In this document: one piece after another, positions 48,621-57,666 of the stretch
Layout of the letters: every line of letters begins with the position of its first letter
Numbering within the stretch: position 1 is the stretch's first letter
Assembly: GCA_024233005.1 (NCBI GenBank)
Contig: JACKQE010000002.1
Span: 124,001-188,000 of the forward strand
Origin: Akkermansiaceae bacterium
GTDB lineage: Bacteria > Verrucomicrobiota > Verrucomicrobiia > Verrucomicrobiales > DEV007
Reading direction: 5' to 3'
Length of the DNA: 64,000 nucleotides
Notes under the pieces: model-generated
What the model was told of the DNA's origin: nothing
The model's input: only the letters and a program-made list of their open reading frames with translations
Databases searched by the model: none
Made by a program: the position numbers and the translations under genes

Positions 48621-50102
48621 TCACTGGCGGGACAGAACGGTCGGGGGTGACATCCGGCCGGCGGCATCAATCAACCGCACCGCGATTTCAAAAGGGGCCG
48701 TCTTCAAATTCACTTCCGCATAGGAGGCAATCATCGGGCGCAGGGAGGTCCACGGGCTTTTCTCTTTTTCACGCAGCTGAATGAGTCTCCACCTGACTCC
48801 GGAGGGAGCCCGGTCAAAGCGCAGAGACGCCCGTCCGTCGGGAAGCACTTGGACAGAGAATGAGGGCGCTGTAGGAGCGGGACCTTGGGCCAGCCACGGC
48901 GAAGCGGGTGGAATGGCCGGCACGGCATAGGCGTTGGCGAGAACCGCGCGCAGTCCGTCGCGGTCCTGAGCGATGGCTTTGAAGCTCCAATGAACCTGCC
49001 CGGTGGCCTGCTCCCGGGTCACCCCGATCTGCTTGCCGATCTCCGAGGCCGGCCGGCCCGGATCATCTTCGCTTTCGATCCGGCTGGAAGCGATGCCGGG
49101 CCAGAGATGGCGGCCTTTGGTGTTCTGCTCGGCCCACCAATGGGTCAGCGTGCTGAAACTGTGGGGACGGTCCCCGATCCTCCAATAGAGTTGCGGGGTG
49201 AAATAGTCCACCCATCCCTCCTGGAGCCACTTGCGGGAGTCGGCCGAAATATGAAGGTAGGCATCGAGATCAGCTTCGATACTGGAAGGATGGCCGGGAC
49301 GCCAGATGCCGAAAGGGCTGACGCCGAACTTCACTGTGGGTCGGATTTGCTTCAGGGTCCCATAGAGACGCTGCATGAAGCCGTCGATTTCACTCCTTCG
49401 CCAGTCCTCCACATTCAGCCGGCCTCCACTTTTCTGGTAGGCCCGATAGGTTGTCGAATCGTCGAACTGGGGCACCATGCGGCCGCCCACCTTTTTGGGG
49501 TAGGGGTAGAAGTAATCATCCATGTGTATACCGTCGACATCATAGCGGGAAAGCACGTCGCGCATCACGGCAATGGCGCGCTCCTGGACGCCGCGGATGC
49601 CCGGGTTGGCCCAGATCTGGGATCCGGATGGCAGCATCCATTCCGGATTGGTTCGGCTGAGATGGTTGGGGGCGGCGCTGGTTTCCCGGGTTGCCCGGGC
49701 GCGGAAGGGATTGAACCAGGCATGCAACTCCAATCCTCTCAGGTGGGCTTCATTCACCGCGAAGAGCAGGGGATCGTATCCCGGGGAGCGTCCCATTTTG
49801 CCTGAGACCCAGTAGGAGGATGGTTCCAAGGATGATTCATAGACCGCGTCGCCTTCGGGCCTGACCTGGAAGATCAGGGCATTGAGTCCGGTTTTCGCCG
49901 CGAGGTCCAGAAGGTTGGTCAACTCCAACTTCTGTCGCTCCGCGGAAAGGCCGGGCCGCGAGGGCCAGTCGATGTTGTGAACCGTGGCTACCCAAGCGGC
50001 ACGGAACTCCCGGTTTGGAGTGGGCGGTGTTGATCCCGATGGCAGGTATTGGGCAGAAACCACGGGCGACAGCCCGAGGATCAGGAGGAGGAGTCGCGTC
50101 AT
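48621..50102 (-). CDS. GHL10-type glycoside hydrolase (DUF187)
   Basis: 493 residues from the ATG at 50102 with a signal peptide (MTRLLLLILGLSPVVSA). EFRAAWVATVHNIDWPSRPGLS, LNALIFQVRPEGDAVYESSLEPSS, LELHAWFNPFRARATRE and YDVDGIHMDDYFYPYP are typical of GHL10 (family 10-like) enzymes, with a Fn3-like C-terminal region. These are exported and act on glycans, probably peptidoglycan-related, but the substrate is not settled. Confidence 0.85.
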   Translation of the reverse strand: MTRLLLLILGLSPVVSAQYLPSGSTPPTPNREFRAAWVATVHNIDWPSRPGLSAERQKLELTNLLDLAAKTGLNALIFQVRPEGDAVYESSLEPSSYWVSGKMGRSPGYDPLLFAVNEAHLRGLELHAWFNPFRARATRETSAAPNHLSRTNPEWMLPSGSQIWANPGIRGVQERAIAVMRDVLSRYDVDGIHMDDYFYPYPKKVGGRMVPQFDDSTTYRAYQKSGGRLNVEDWRRSEIDGFMQRLYGTLKQIRPTVKFGVSPFGIWRPGHPSSIEADLDAYLHISADSRKWLQEGWVDYFTPQLYWRIGDRPHSFSTLTHWWAEQNTKGRHLWPGIASSRIESEDDPGRPASEIGKQIGVTREQATGQVHWSFKAIAQDRDGLRAVLANAYAVPAIPPASPWLAQGPAPTAPSFSVQVLPDGRASLRFDRAPSGVRWRLIQLREKEKSPWTSLRPMIASYAEVNLKTAPFEIAVRLIDAAGRMSPPTVLSRQ

Positions 50103-50103
50103 T

Positions 50104-50892
50104 TCAGTAGGCCTCGACCATGCCGCCATCGATCAGCAGATTCTGGCCGGTGACATAAGAATTCGACTCGGAACACAGAAAGGCCACGACGCGCCCGAAT
50201 TCCGCCGGATTTCCATACGCTCCGAGAGGAATTTTTTCAGCGGAACGAGCCCGCTGTTCCGCTATCGTGATGCCTTGCTTTTCCGCCCAGAGTGCGTCGA
50301 GCTGGGCCACCCGGTCCGTGTCGATGCGACCGGGGCTGACGACATTGACCAGAATCTTGTCCGGGCCGAGTTCCCTGGCTAGGGTCTTTGTCAGTCCGAC
50401 CACGCCAAGGCGGAAGGTGTTGGAGAGTAATAGTTTGTCAATCGCCTGCCGTGTGGATGCCGAGGTGTTGTTGACAATGCGGCCTCCGCCGCCCGCCCGG
50501 AGGTGGGGCAGGGCCGCCCGAATGGCCCGGACATAGCTCAGGAGGGTCAGTTCGAACGCTCCCTGCCAGATGGAGTCGTCAAATTGGTCAAAATTTCCGG
50601 CCGGGGGGCCGCCGGCATTGTTGAAGAGCGACCACAGCCCGCCGAATTTCTCCACCGTCGCTGCCACCGCCCTTTCCACGACACCGGGCTCCCCGACATC
50701 GCCGACAAAAATTTCCGGCCGGTTCCCGGTTTCAGCTGCGATGCTGTTCTGGGCCGCCTTGAGCTTGTCCTCCGAGCGCGAGCAGAGCATGACGCGGGCG
50801 CCTTCCCGCGCCAGTTCCTGGGCGACTCCACGACCGATGCCCGCGCTGGAGGCAAAGACCAGGGCGGGTTTGTCTTGCAGACCTAAATTCAT
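50104..50892 (-). CDS. Short-chain dehydrogenase/reductase-like protein
   Basis: 262 residues from MNLGLQDKPALVF. The Rossmann motif is ALVFASSAGIGRGVAQELA, and NNAGG and GGRIVNNTSAST are present. At the place of the SDR YxxxK motif stands SxxxR (LLLSNTFRLGVVGLTKTLA), so the classical catalytic pair is absent; this matches a known divergent SDR branch. The C-terminus (PAEFGRVVAFLCSESNSYVTGQNLLIDGG) is standard. Redox substrate unknown. The upstream ATG at 50928 is less likely. Confidence 0.8.
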   Translation of the reverse strand: MNLGLQDKPALVFASSAGIGRGVAQELAREGARVMLCSRSEDKLKAAQNSIAAETGNRPEIFVGDVGEPGVVERAVAATVEKFGGLWSLFNNAGGPPAGNFDQFDDSIWQGAFELTLLSYVRAIRAALPHLRAGGGGRIVNNTSASTRQAIDKLLLSNTFRLGVVGLTKTLARELGPDKILVNVVSPGRIDTDRVAQLDALWAEKQGITIAEQRARSAEKIPLGAYGNPAEFGRVVAFLCSESNSYVTGQNLLIDGGMVEAY

Positions 50893-51086
50893 CGCAGGCA
50901 GTATCGTTTCGTCAATGGCAGGATTCAACCCCGGCGTTCCGGATCTGAAAAATCAGGAACCATGGGATACCAGACTGTTGTGAGGAGGTCGGGGCCCGGC
51001 GGATGGTCTTTGGTCCAATGGGACGGAGATTGCAGGAAAGGTTGCTCGATGGCATTTTCTGGAACCGGAGACCTCTCCGGCACAGT

Positions 51087-52685
51087 ATGGCACTCTTGAA
51101 CGGACAAGATCTCATGGATGCCGGTTGGCGGCCTTCTCCCCAATTCCGCGCCATTCTGGATGCGGCGGCGGAGGCAGAGTCGCGCGGGGTGCGGGATCGT
51201 GACTATTTGTTGAAACTTCTGGAGCGGGATTTTCCCCGGGAAGCTCCCGACAAGCCGGGACTTCGTGATCAGGCCGCTCCCTGCGGCGAGGCCATCATGG
51301 CGGTTGGTCAGGAAGAGGAAGTCAACCTTGCGGGGGTGCGCCGGGCCATGGGGCAGCTCCTGCGCACTCCGGTCATCGAGGCGGGGGCTATCCTGCCCGA
51401 TGCCTGCCCGGCTGGACCCGGAGAGGCCGTCATCCCGGTGGGAGGAGCCATCGCGGCTCGCCATGCCATTCTTCCAGGCGCCCACAGCGCTGACATTTGC
51501 TGCTCCCTCTGGGCCACGGTATTTTTTTCCAGACAATCGGCTGGAGAAATGCTCGATGATCTCTTGGTTGTGACCCGTTTCGGGGCTGGCGGACGGGCGC
51601 CGAAAGACCGGGTTCGCCATCCCGTGACCGACGAAGCTGTTTGGCAGAACAAATTTCTTCAGGGTCTTCAAGAGCACGCCGAAAAGCATCTGGCGGACCA
51701 GGGTGATGGCAATCACTTTGCCTATTTGGGGAAGCTTGACCTTGGCAAATCCTTTCTGACCGCTCTGGAACAGGCCGGGCATGAGGAAATCGTCCGACCG
51801 CTGCTGGAGGCGTCCCGTACCCGGAAGGAAGCATATGTCCTGGTGACTCATCATGGATCCAGGGGGCTCGGCGCCCAGGTTTACCAACGGGGGCACCAGG
51901 CGGCCATTGAAGAAACGGAGAGGATCGCGTCCGGCATTCCCAAGGCTGCGGCATGGCTCGATACCCGGACTGGTCTGGGGCAGGAATACTGGAAAGCCCT
52001 CCAGTATGTCTCCCGCTGGACCAAGGCCAACCATCACACCATCCACCAGCGTTTTCTGGAGCGCGCTGGCGCGGGACGGATCACGGAGTTCGGGAACGAA
52101 CACAACTTCGTCTGGCAACGGGGGGATGTGTTTCTGCATGGCAAAGGGGCCACTCCGGCATGGAAGGACGACGGGGGAAGGCCTTTGCTCGGTCTCATTC
52201 CTCTCAACATGGCCGAACCGATTCTCATCACGTTGGGTTCGGACAATGCGGATCATTTGTCCTTCTGTCCGCATGGCGCGGGACGGAACCGCTCACGATC
52301 CGCCACCCGCAGGGATTTCCGCGGCGCCGACGGCAGGCTGGACGAAGCTCTCATGGAAAGAGAAATTCGTAAAGCGACCCGGGGATTGGATATCCGTTGG
52401 TACCACAGCAAGGCTGATGTCACGGAGAGCCCCATTGGCTACAAGCCGGCCGCCCAGGTCCGAGCCCAGATCGCTCAGTTCGGACTTGGGAAAATCATTG
52501 GCGAGATCACCCCGCTTGGATGTATCATGGCCGGAGATCCCGGTCCCAGGCCATGGCTCAGGGAACGTGAATTGACGCCGAAACAAAAACGGGCGATTGA
52601 GCACCGTGCCGAAAGACGCCAAATGCGCCGGTCACTAACCCATTGGGACGACGCGGATGACGAAGAATTCGGTGCCCCGCCCTGA
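51087..52685 (+). CDS. rtcB: RtcB-family RNA ligase homologue
   Basis: 532 residues from MALLNGQDLMDAGW. RtcB landmarks are present but altered: HSADICCSL (usual DIGCG; the metal Asp and Cys are kept), DQGDGNHF (GGNHF), THHGSRGLG (HSGSRGLG), EHNFVW and PHGAGRNRSRS (usual SHGAGR; the guanylylated His is kept). A longer in-frame start at 51003 exists. RtcB joins 2',3'-cyclic phosphate and 5'-OH RNA ends; in bacteria it acts in RNA repair. The retained catalytic residues support activity. Confidence 0.85.
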   Translation: MALLNGQDLMDAGWRPSPQFRAILDAAAEAESRGVRDRDYLLKLLERDFPREAPDKPGLRDQAAPCGEAIMAVGQEEEVNLAGVRRAMGQLLRTPVIEAGAILPDACPAGPGEAVIPVGGAIAARHAILPGAHSADICCSLWATVFFSRQSAGEMLDDLLVVTRFGAGGRAPKDRVRHPVTDEAVWQNKFLQGLQEHAEKHLADQGDGNHFAYLGKLDLGKSFLTALEQAGHEEIVRPLLEASRTRKEAYVLVTHHGSRGLGAQVYQRGHQAAIEETERIASGIPKAAAWLDTRTGLGQEYWKALQYVSRWTKANHHTIHQRFLERAGAGRITEFGNEHNFVWQRGDVFLHGKGATPAWKDDGGRPLLGLIPLNMAEPILITLGSDNADHLSFCPHGAGRNRSRSATRRDFRGADGRLDEALMEREIRKATRGLDIRWYHSKADVTESPIGYKPAAQVRAQIAQFGLGKIIGEITPLGCIMAGDPGPRPWLRERELTPKQKRAIEHRAERRQMRRSLTHWDDADDEEFGAPP

Positions 52686-52708
52686 CCTCCCGACCAGCCA
52701 ATCATTCT

Positions 52709-53125
52709 ATGGACACCAACGAGATCGATGAAATTCTGACGCTTCTCAAGGCGAATGAGACTTTCGCTGGTGCCAAGGAGTCGGTGCTGGCTTCATTGGC
52801 CCGCCAGTTCGAAGTTCGGGAATGCGCTGCCGGCGAGGAAGTCGTGACTCAGGGGCGTCGTTCGGGCAGAGTATTCGTGATCCGTTCCGGTCAATGTGAA
52901 GTCGTTGAAGCCTCCAAGGGTAGCAGCAGGTCCGTGGCCTTGCTGGGGCCGGGCCGGGTTTTCGGGGAAATCGGGGCCGTCTCGGGACGTGGCGCCACCG
53001 CCACGGTCCGGGTGAATGAGGTCACCCAATTGCTGGTGCTCGAGGCCACCGCGCTCCACAAGGCGATGCAGGAATGCGGCGAACTGGCGACCTCCGTCTT
53101 GCGCTCTATGCAGCGCTACCTGTGA
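52709..53125 (+). CDS. Cyclic-nucleotide-binding-domain protein
   Basis: 138 residues comprising only a cNMP-binding fold (FEVRECAAGEEVVTQGRRSGRVFVIRSGQCEVVE, LLGPGRVFGEIGAVSGRGATATVRVNEVTQLLVLE). No DNA-binding domain follows. The phosphate-binding cassette is recognisable around GRVFGEIGAVSGRGATA. It begins 23 bp after the RtcB gene, so may be co-transcribed and modulate it or another partner. Confidence 0.8.
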   Translation: MDTNEIDEILTLLKANETFAGAKESVLASLARQFEVRECAAGEEVVTQGRRSGRVFVIRSGQCEVVEASKGSSRSVALLGPGRVFGEIGAVSGRGATATVRVNEVTQLLVLEATALHKAMQECGELATSVLRSMQRYL

Positions 53126-53140
53126 TGCCGGGAGTGTCGT

Positions 53141-54529
53141 TCAGGCCACGAATTTGCCGGGATTGAGGATTCCCAGCGGATCCAGGGCTCGTTTCAACCG
53201 TTCGTGGACATCCTGCGCGACCGGGCTGACGGCATCCGGATACCACCGTTTTTTGGCCAGTCCGATGCCGTGTTCTCCAGTGATGGCTCCCCCCCAGTCC
53301 AACACTTGGCGAAAGAGCCGGTCCAGCGCGGCCTCGACCCGCTCGGGCTCCCCGTCGATCACTGCCTGGTCCACCATGATGTTGACATGGATGTTTCCAT
53401 CCCCGGCGTGACCGAATGAGGCGACCGCGAAGCCGGATTCCTCCTGCAATTGTTTGGAAAACGCGGCCAGATCAACCAGCCGTCCTCTCGGGACCACGAT
53501 GTCTTCATTCAGCTTCACCAGTCCGGTGGCCCGCAGGCTGTAGGAAAACGAACGACGGATCTCCCAGAGCTCGTCGCAGGTGGCGTCATCATGAGCGACC
53601 GTGAGGGAGACCGGGGAAAGCGTCCCCAGGAGGTGCATCAGGCTTGCGGCATCCGCATTCACCGCATCGGGCTGGCCATCGATGTCGAGGAGGAGATGGG
53701 CCTCTCCTTTGGGGGCGGCGGTGTTTCCCGGGTAGGCCCTGGCCGCTTCCAGGGTGAAAGCATCGGCGATCTCGAGAGCGGCGGGCAGGTATCCCGCGTC
53801 GAGAATGGTCTGCACCGCATCTGCTGCCGCGGCGAACGTGGCGAAGGAGGCGGAGAACGTCGCCCTCGCAGGAGGGTGGGGGATGAGCCGCAGCGTCGCT
53901 TCGGTAACGACCCCGAGCAGTCCCTCTGAACCCACGAACATTCCGATCAAGTCAAATCCGGTTTTGTTTTTGTGGCACCGCCCGCCGGTGCGGAGGACTT
54001 CTCCCGAAGCCAGAACGACTTCCAATCCGAGCACGTAATGCCGGGTCACTCCATATTTGAGACAGCGGGGGCCTCCCGCATTGGTGGCGATGTTGCCACC
54101 GATACTGCATTCCTTCAGGCTTGCGGGATCGGGAGGGTAGTACCAGCCCCGCTTAAGGACCGCGGCCTGAAGATCTCCCAAAATTACCCCGGGTTGGACA
54201 ACCGCGACGCCATCCGCTGGGTTGATCTCGAGGATCCGGTCCATGCCGCGCACCGAGAGCACAATGCCTCCGCGCACCGGCACGCATCCGCCCACGTAGC
54301 CCACCCCTGCTCCCCGGGTGGTGACGGGAATGCCGTGGGCACTGGCATAGCGCAGCGTCTTCACCACGTCCTCCCGTTCCTTTGCCAGAACCACGACATC
54401 GGGCGGGGCGCTGGCATGCCATTTGTCAATGCTGTGGGTTTGGAGAACCTCCGGCAGGGTCGAAACCCGGTCCCTGCCGAGCAGGGCGGTCAGGTCGGAG
54501 GCCAGAGTGGAACCGGTGTCAGTGGGCAT
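53141..54529 (-). CDS. FAD-linked oxidase (glycolate/D-lactate dehydrogenase GlcD type)
   Basis: 462 residues from MPTDTGSTLASDL. The FAD-binding 4 domain has PDVVVLAKEREDVVKTLRYA, PVTTRGAGVGYVGG and CSIGGNIATNAGGPRCLKYG. The C-terminal oxidase domain has FGHAGDGNIHVNIMVD and GGAITGEHGIGLAKKRW. It oxidises a 2-hydroxy acid. No GlcE/GlcF partners are visible nearby. Its 5' end overlaps the dagK stop by 11 bp. Confidence 0.88.
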   Translation of the reverse strand: MPTDTGSTLASDLTALLGRDRVSTLPEVLQTHSIDKWHASAPPDVVVLAKEREDVVKTLRYASAHGIPVTTRGAGVGYVGGCVPVRGGIVLSVRGMDRILEINPADGVAVVQPGVILGDLQAAVLKRGWYYPPDPASLKECSIGGNIATNAGGPRCLKYGVTRHYVLGLEVVLASGEVLRTGGRCHKNKTGFDLIGMFVGSEGLLGVVTEATLRLIPHPPARATFSASFATFAAAADAVQTILDAGYLPAALEIADAFTLEAARAYPGNTAAPKGEAHLLLDIDGQPDAVNADAASLMHLLGTLSPVSLTVAHDDATCDELWEIRRSFSYSLRATGLVKLNEDIVVPRGRLVDLAAFSKQLQEESGFAVASFGHAGDGNIHVNIMVDQAVIDGEPERVEAALDRLFRQVLDWGGAITGEHGIGLAKKRWYPDAVSPVAQDVHERLKRALDPLGILNPGKFVA

Positions 54530-54893
54530 GGAAAAGCAGGATGAACTTGGGAAGGAATACGATTGCGCCAATGGTTGCGGATGCCAGAGCAAGCAGCAGC
54601 ACTCCCGCCGCAGCGACGTCCTTGGCCTGACCGACCAGGGGGTGGCGCTCCGGATGGAGGGCATCGGCGAGCTTTTCCAAAGCAGTATTGAAACATTCGG
54701 CGGCAAGGACGGCCCCGCAACAGAGCAGGACGAGGCACCATTCGCCCCCTGAAATTCCCAGCGCAGCGCCACATCCCACCACCATCAAGGAAGCAAGGCA
54801 CTGCAGGCGGGCATTGCGGCCCTGCCACAGCGCTCCCAGACCGGAGAATGCGGCGACGAACGAAGCGAGGAGATTTTGGCGAGGAGGGTTCAC
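54519..54893 (-). CDS. dgkA: Diacylglycerol kinase-type membrane protein
   Basis: 124 residues. NARLQCLASLMVVGCGAALGI, then AAECFNTALEKLADALHPE and QAKDVAAAGVLLLALASATIG, match the prokaryotic DagK/undecaprenol kinase family with three membrane helices and the conserved ExxNTAxE active-site motif. It phosphorylates a membrane lipid alcohol. Start overlaps the FabV stop in ATGA. Confidence 0.88.
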   Translation of the reverse strand: MNPPRQNLLASFVAAFSGLGALWQGRNARLQCLASLMVVGCGAALGISGGEWCLVLLCCGAVLAAECFNTALEKLADALHPERHPLVGQAKDVAAAGVLLLALASATIGAIVFLPKFILLFHAH

Positions 54894-56077
54894 GCCATCG
54901 AAGGCATGGCACGCACTGGCTCGGTATCCAGGGAGTAGTCGACACCGGTCAGGCCGAATCCAAACAGTTTCAAGAATTCCGCCTGGTAGCCGGCAAAATC
55001 GCCCAATTCGTCCAAATTCTCGGTGGTGACCTGGTCCCAGACCTGCCCGACCGCCGATTGGACATCCTCACGCATTTCCCAGTCATCGATCCGGATGCGA
55101 CCACCCTCGTCGACCTGGGGACCCTCGCTCGCGCAGAAATGGTCCTGGAACAGTCTTTGGATCTGCTCAATGCAGCCCTCATGAAGGCCGCGCTGTTTCA
55201 TATCTTTGAAGAGCAGCGAGATGTAGAGAGGGACAACGGGGATCGCCGAGCTGGCCTGGGTGACCACCGCCTTGTTGACCGAGACGTAGGCCGAACCGGC
55301 GCCAAATTTCTCGTTGAGCCGGGCGGCGGAGTCTTCGAGGTGGCTCTTGGCGCGCCCGATGGTGCCATCGCGGTAGATGGGCCAGGTGAGGGATGGTCCG
55401 ATGTAGGAGTAGGCCACCGTGCGGGCACCGGGGGCGAGAACGCCGGCTTCAGCGAGCGCGTTGAGCCACAGTTCCCAGTCCTCGCCGCCCATCACCTTCA
55501 CCGTATGGACGATGTCTTCCAAGGAGGCGGGTTCCAAGGTGACTGGTTCCACCACCTTTTTGTCGGTGTTGAGGTTTTTTGCGGTGTAGCTTTGGCCGAT
55601 GGGTTTGAGACACGACTTGTAGGTTTCCCCCGTGTCCGGATCTGTGCGACGGGGCGAGGCGAGGCTGTAAACCACGAAATCGACCTGTCCGAGATCGGCA
55701 CGGATCGCTTCGATGACCTCGGCTTTGATTTCCCTGGAAAAGGCATCGCCATTGAAACTGCGGGCATAAAGGCCTTCTGCTCGGGCCGCTTCCTCGAAGG
55801 CCACGGAGTTGTACCAGCCCGTGCTGCCGGTTTTTCCCTCGGCGCCCGGTTTTTCGAAAAAGACCCCCATTGTGGCTGCGCCACCGCTGAAAGCAGGGAC
55901 AATGCGGGAGCTGAGTCCGTAACCGGTGGAGGATCCGATGACGAGGACCTTTTTGGGGGCGTTCACCAGAGGCGGCTGACTCTTTGCATAGGCGATTTGC
56001 TCCTTCACATGGGCGGCGCAGCCCTCGGGATGGGCAGTTGTGCAGATGAATCCTCGGATCTTGGGCTGAACTATCAT
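54890..56077 (-). CDS. fabV: FabV-type trans-2-enoyl-ACP/CoA reductase
   Basis: 395 residues from MIVQPKIRGFICTTAHPEGC. VLVIGSSTGYGLSSRIVPAFSGGAATMGVFFEKP is the dinucleotide-binding site and AYSYIGPSLTWPIYRDGTIGRAK carries the catalytic YxxxxxxxxK region. It carries out the last reduction of the fatty-acid elongation cycle with NAD(P)H and is a known alternative to FabI. Confidence 0.93.
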   Translation of the reverse strand: MIVQPKIRGFICTTAHPEGCAAHVKEQIAYAKSQPPLVNAPKKVLVIGSSTGYGLSSRIVPAFSGGAATMGVFFEKPGAEGKTGSTGWYNSVAFEEAARAEGLYARSFNGDAFSREIKAEVIEAIRADLGQVDFVVYSLASPRRTDPDTGETYKSCLKPIGQSYTAKNLNTDKKVVEPVTLEPASLEDIVHTVKVMGGEDWELWLNALAEAGVLAPGARTVAYSYIGPSLTWPIYRDGTIGRAKSHLEDSAARLNEKFGAGSAYVSVNKAVVTQASSAIPVVPLYISLLFKDMKQRGLHEGCIEQIQRLFQDHFCASEGPQVDEGGRIRIDDWEMREDVQSAVGQVWDQVTTENLDELGDFAGYQAEFLKLFGFGLTGVDYSLDTEPVRAMPSMA

Positions 56078-56199
56078 GGGAGACGGGGAAAGTGCCATTG
56101 GGTCTGAAACCCTGCAAGGCTACGCCAAGCATGGACCGATGCAAACTTCAAATGAGCGCCCCCGGAGGGGCCGGAGCGGGGCTCCCGCGGGATGACGTC

Positions 56200-57000
56200 T
56201 CAGACCGGGCGTTTGGCGACGTCATCCATCCAGGGCTCCCACCAGCCGGAGTCCTGTTTCGTGGCATACGCCTTGAGGAGCGTTTTCAACTCATACGGCG
56301 TCAGATCGCGTTGCAGACTCAGCATCCGGGCGCTCAGTCCGGTGACGAGCGGGCAGGCAAAGCTGGAACCCTGAGCCACGCGGACTCCCCCGGGGTGCTC
56401 CGCATCGGTCTTCCACGCGATTTCGATATTGACTCCCGAGGCGTCGAATTCGACGGAGTCTTTCGGACGGTAGGCCAACCGGGCCATGGGCATTTCCTTG
56501 TAGGAGACTGCCACGGTCGCGGCAAAATCGGTCGGGTAGGCCCTGCCGGTAAGGTGGTACCCCCGGGCGCAGACGCAGGTGACATTCCGTGCGGCAAGGT
56601 CATCAATGACGTGGCCCATGCGCAGGGCGAACTGCTCGCGCATGGTGGAGAGACTGAGATTGACGAGATGGATGTCCTCTTGGTCCACGAGCCAGCGGAG
56701 CGCGGCCAGCAGAGCCTCGGAGTCCGCTCTCAGCCCCCCGCCAAGCACCTGAAGGCTGATGAGTTCAACATCTGGGGCGAAGCGTCGGATGTTACCGGCC
56801 ACGGCGGTGCCGTGGCCCATGAGATCACTGCCGTGGACTTCCACCACGCGGTAACCTCCCGCCGGATGGGGCATGACTGCATAGGAAGCCACAAGGCGGC
56901 CCCCGACCCAAGGATGGTGCGGCTCCACGCCTGAGTCCACAATCGCGACACGAACCCCGGTGCCCCGCGCGGAGCCGAGGTTAGTCAAAAGGTCCATCAT
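56200..57000 (-). CDS. Subtilisin-like serine protease (S8), probable RiPP protease
   Basis: 266 residues from MMDLLTNLGSARG. Catalytic triad visible as D22 (VAIVDSGV), H63 (MGHGTAVAG) and S213 (GSSFACPLVTG). At the oxyanion-hole position, where AAGN is usual, the text is VCARGYHL (Y148 aligning with Asn), so the canonical Asn appears replaced. There is no signal peptide or propeptide, so it acts in the cytoplasm. Its start lies inside the 3' end of the GAF gene, so the two are translationally linked. Facing the radical SAM gene, it is a candidate leader peptidase. Confidence 0.8.
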   Translation of the reverse strand: MMDLLTNLGSARGTGVRVAIVDSGVEPHHPWVGGRLVASYAVMPHPAGGYRVVEVHGSDLMGHGTAVAGNIRRFAPDVELISLQVLGGGLRADSEALLAALRWLVDQEDIHLVNLSLSTMREQFALRMGHVIDDLAARNVTCVCARGYHLTGRAYPTDFAATVAVSYKEMPMARLAYRPKDSVEFDASGVNIEIAWKTDAEHPGGVRVAQGSSFACPLVTGLSARMLSLQRDLTPYELKTLLKAYATKQDSGWWEPWMDDVAKRPV

Positions 57001-57472
57001 TCTGGGAAGAAAGTGCCAAGTGCAGGCTGGCGAGGTGCTCGGTGATATCGCGGGCGGCTTCACCATATGTTTTCAAGTCTTGGTGGATGAAACCGCCTTC
57101 GCGGCGCGAATTGATGGCCGTGAGAACCCCGAATTCATCGGTGGGAGAGACCAGTGGCACCACCAGAATGGACTTGGTTTTCACACCGGTGCGGCGGTCC
57201 ACCGTCGGATCGAAGGAAGGGTCCGAATCGGTGTCGTTCACTACCATGGGCTGCTGCAGGGAAAAAGCCAGGCCCGAAATACCTTTGTTGAGAGGCTCCA
57301 CATTTCCCACGAGACGATCCTCCACGGGTGAATGCGCCAGCACGAAGCGCAGGCCCTGTCCGTCGGGGGAGACGAGCAGGAGAGACCCTTCCGTGGCTTG
57401 GATTCCTTCGACGGCGCGTGACAACATGGCCCTGAGCACGGTGTCAGTTCTTACTTTTTCGTAGGCATCCAT
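56981..57472 (-). CDS. GAF-domain protein
   Basis: 163 residues. AVEGIQATEGSLLLVSPDGQGLRFVLAHSP, KGISGLAFSLQQPMVVNDTDSDPSF and KSILVVPLVSPTDEFGVLTAINSR form a complete GAF domain (small-ligand sensing) with no output domain. Divergent from the radical SAM gene with a 194-bp shared promoter region and overlapping the protease gene. Role in the cluster unknown; it might sense a signal or bind the protease. Confidence 0.85.
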   Translation of the reverse strand: MDAYEKVRTDTVLRAMLSRAVEGIQATEGSLLLVSPDGQGLRFVLAHSPVEDRLVGNVEPLNKGISGLAFSLQQPMVVNDTDSDPSFDPTVDRRTGVKTKSILVVPLVSPTDEFGVLTAINSRREGGFIHQDLKTYGEAARDITEHLASLHLALSSQNDGPFD

Positions 57473-57666
57473 GGTTTGATTCCGCCTTTTCCGTTTGGAT
57501 ATTGCAGATTATTGACCAACCAACCACATTTTGTCTCGACTCGAAAGAAAATATTCTGGAACTTGAATAACCGCGCCAGAACCGCGTCGAACGCTATGTT
57601 GCAGGGATTCGATTCCTCAAACCGACCCTCTGCCGATTTTCACGAACGCACAACCACCCAACCACC

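Noticed and set aside
54848..56107. A 419-codon plus-strand frame opposite fabV
   Set aside because: Antisense to a gene with unambiguous FabV motifs.
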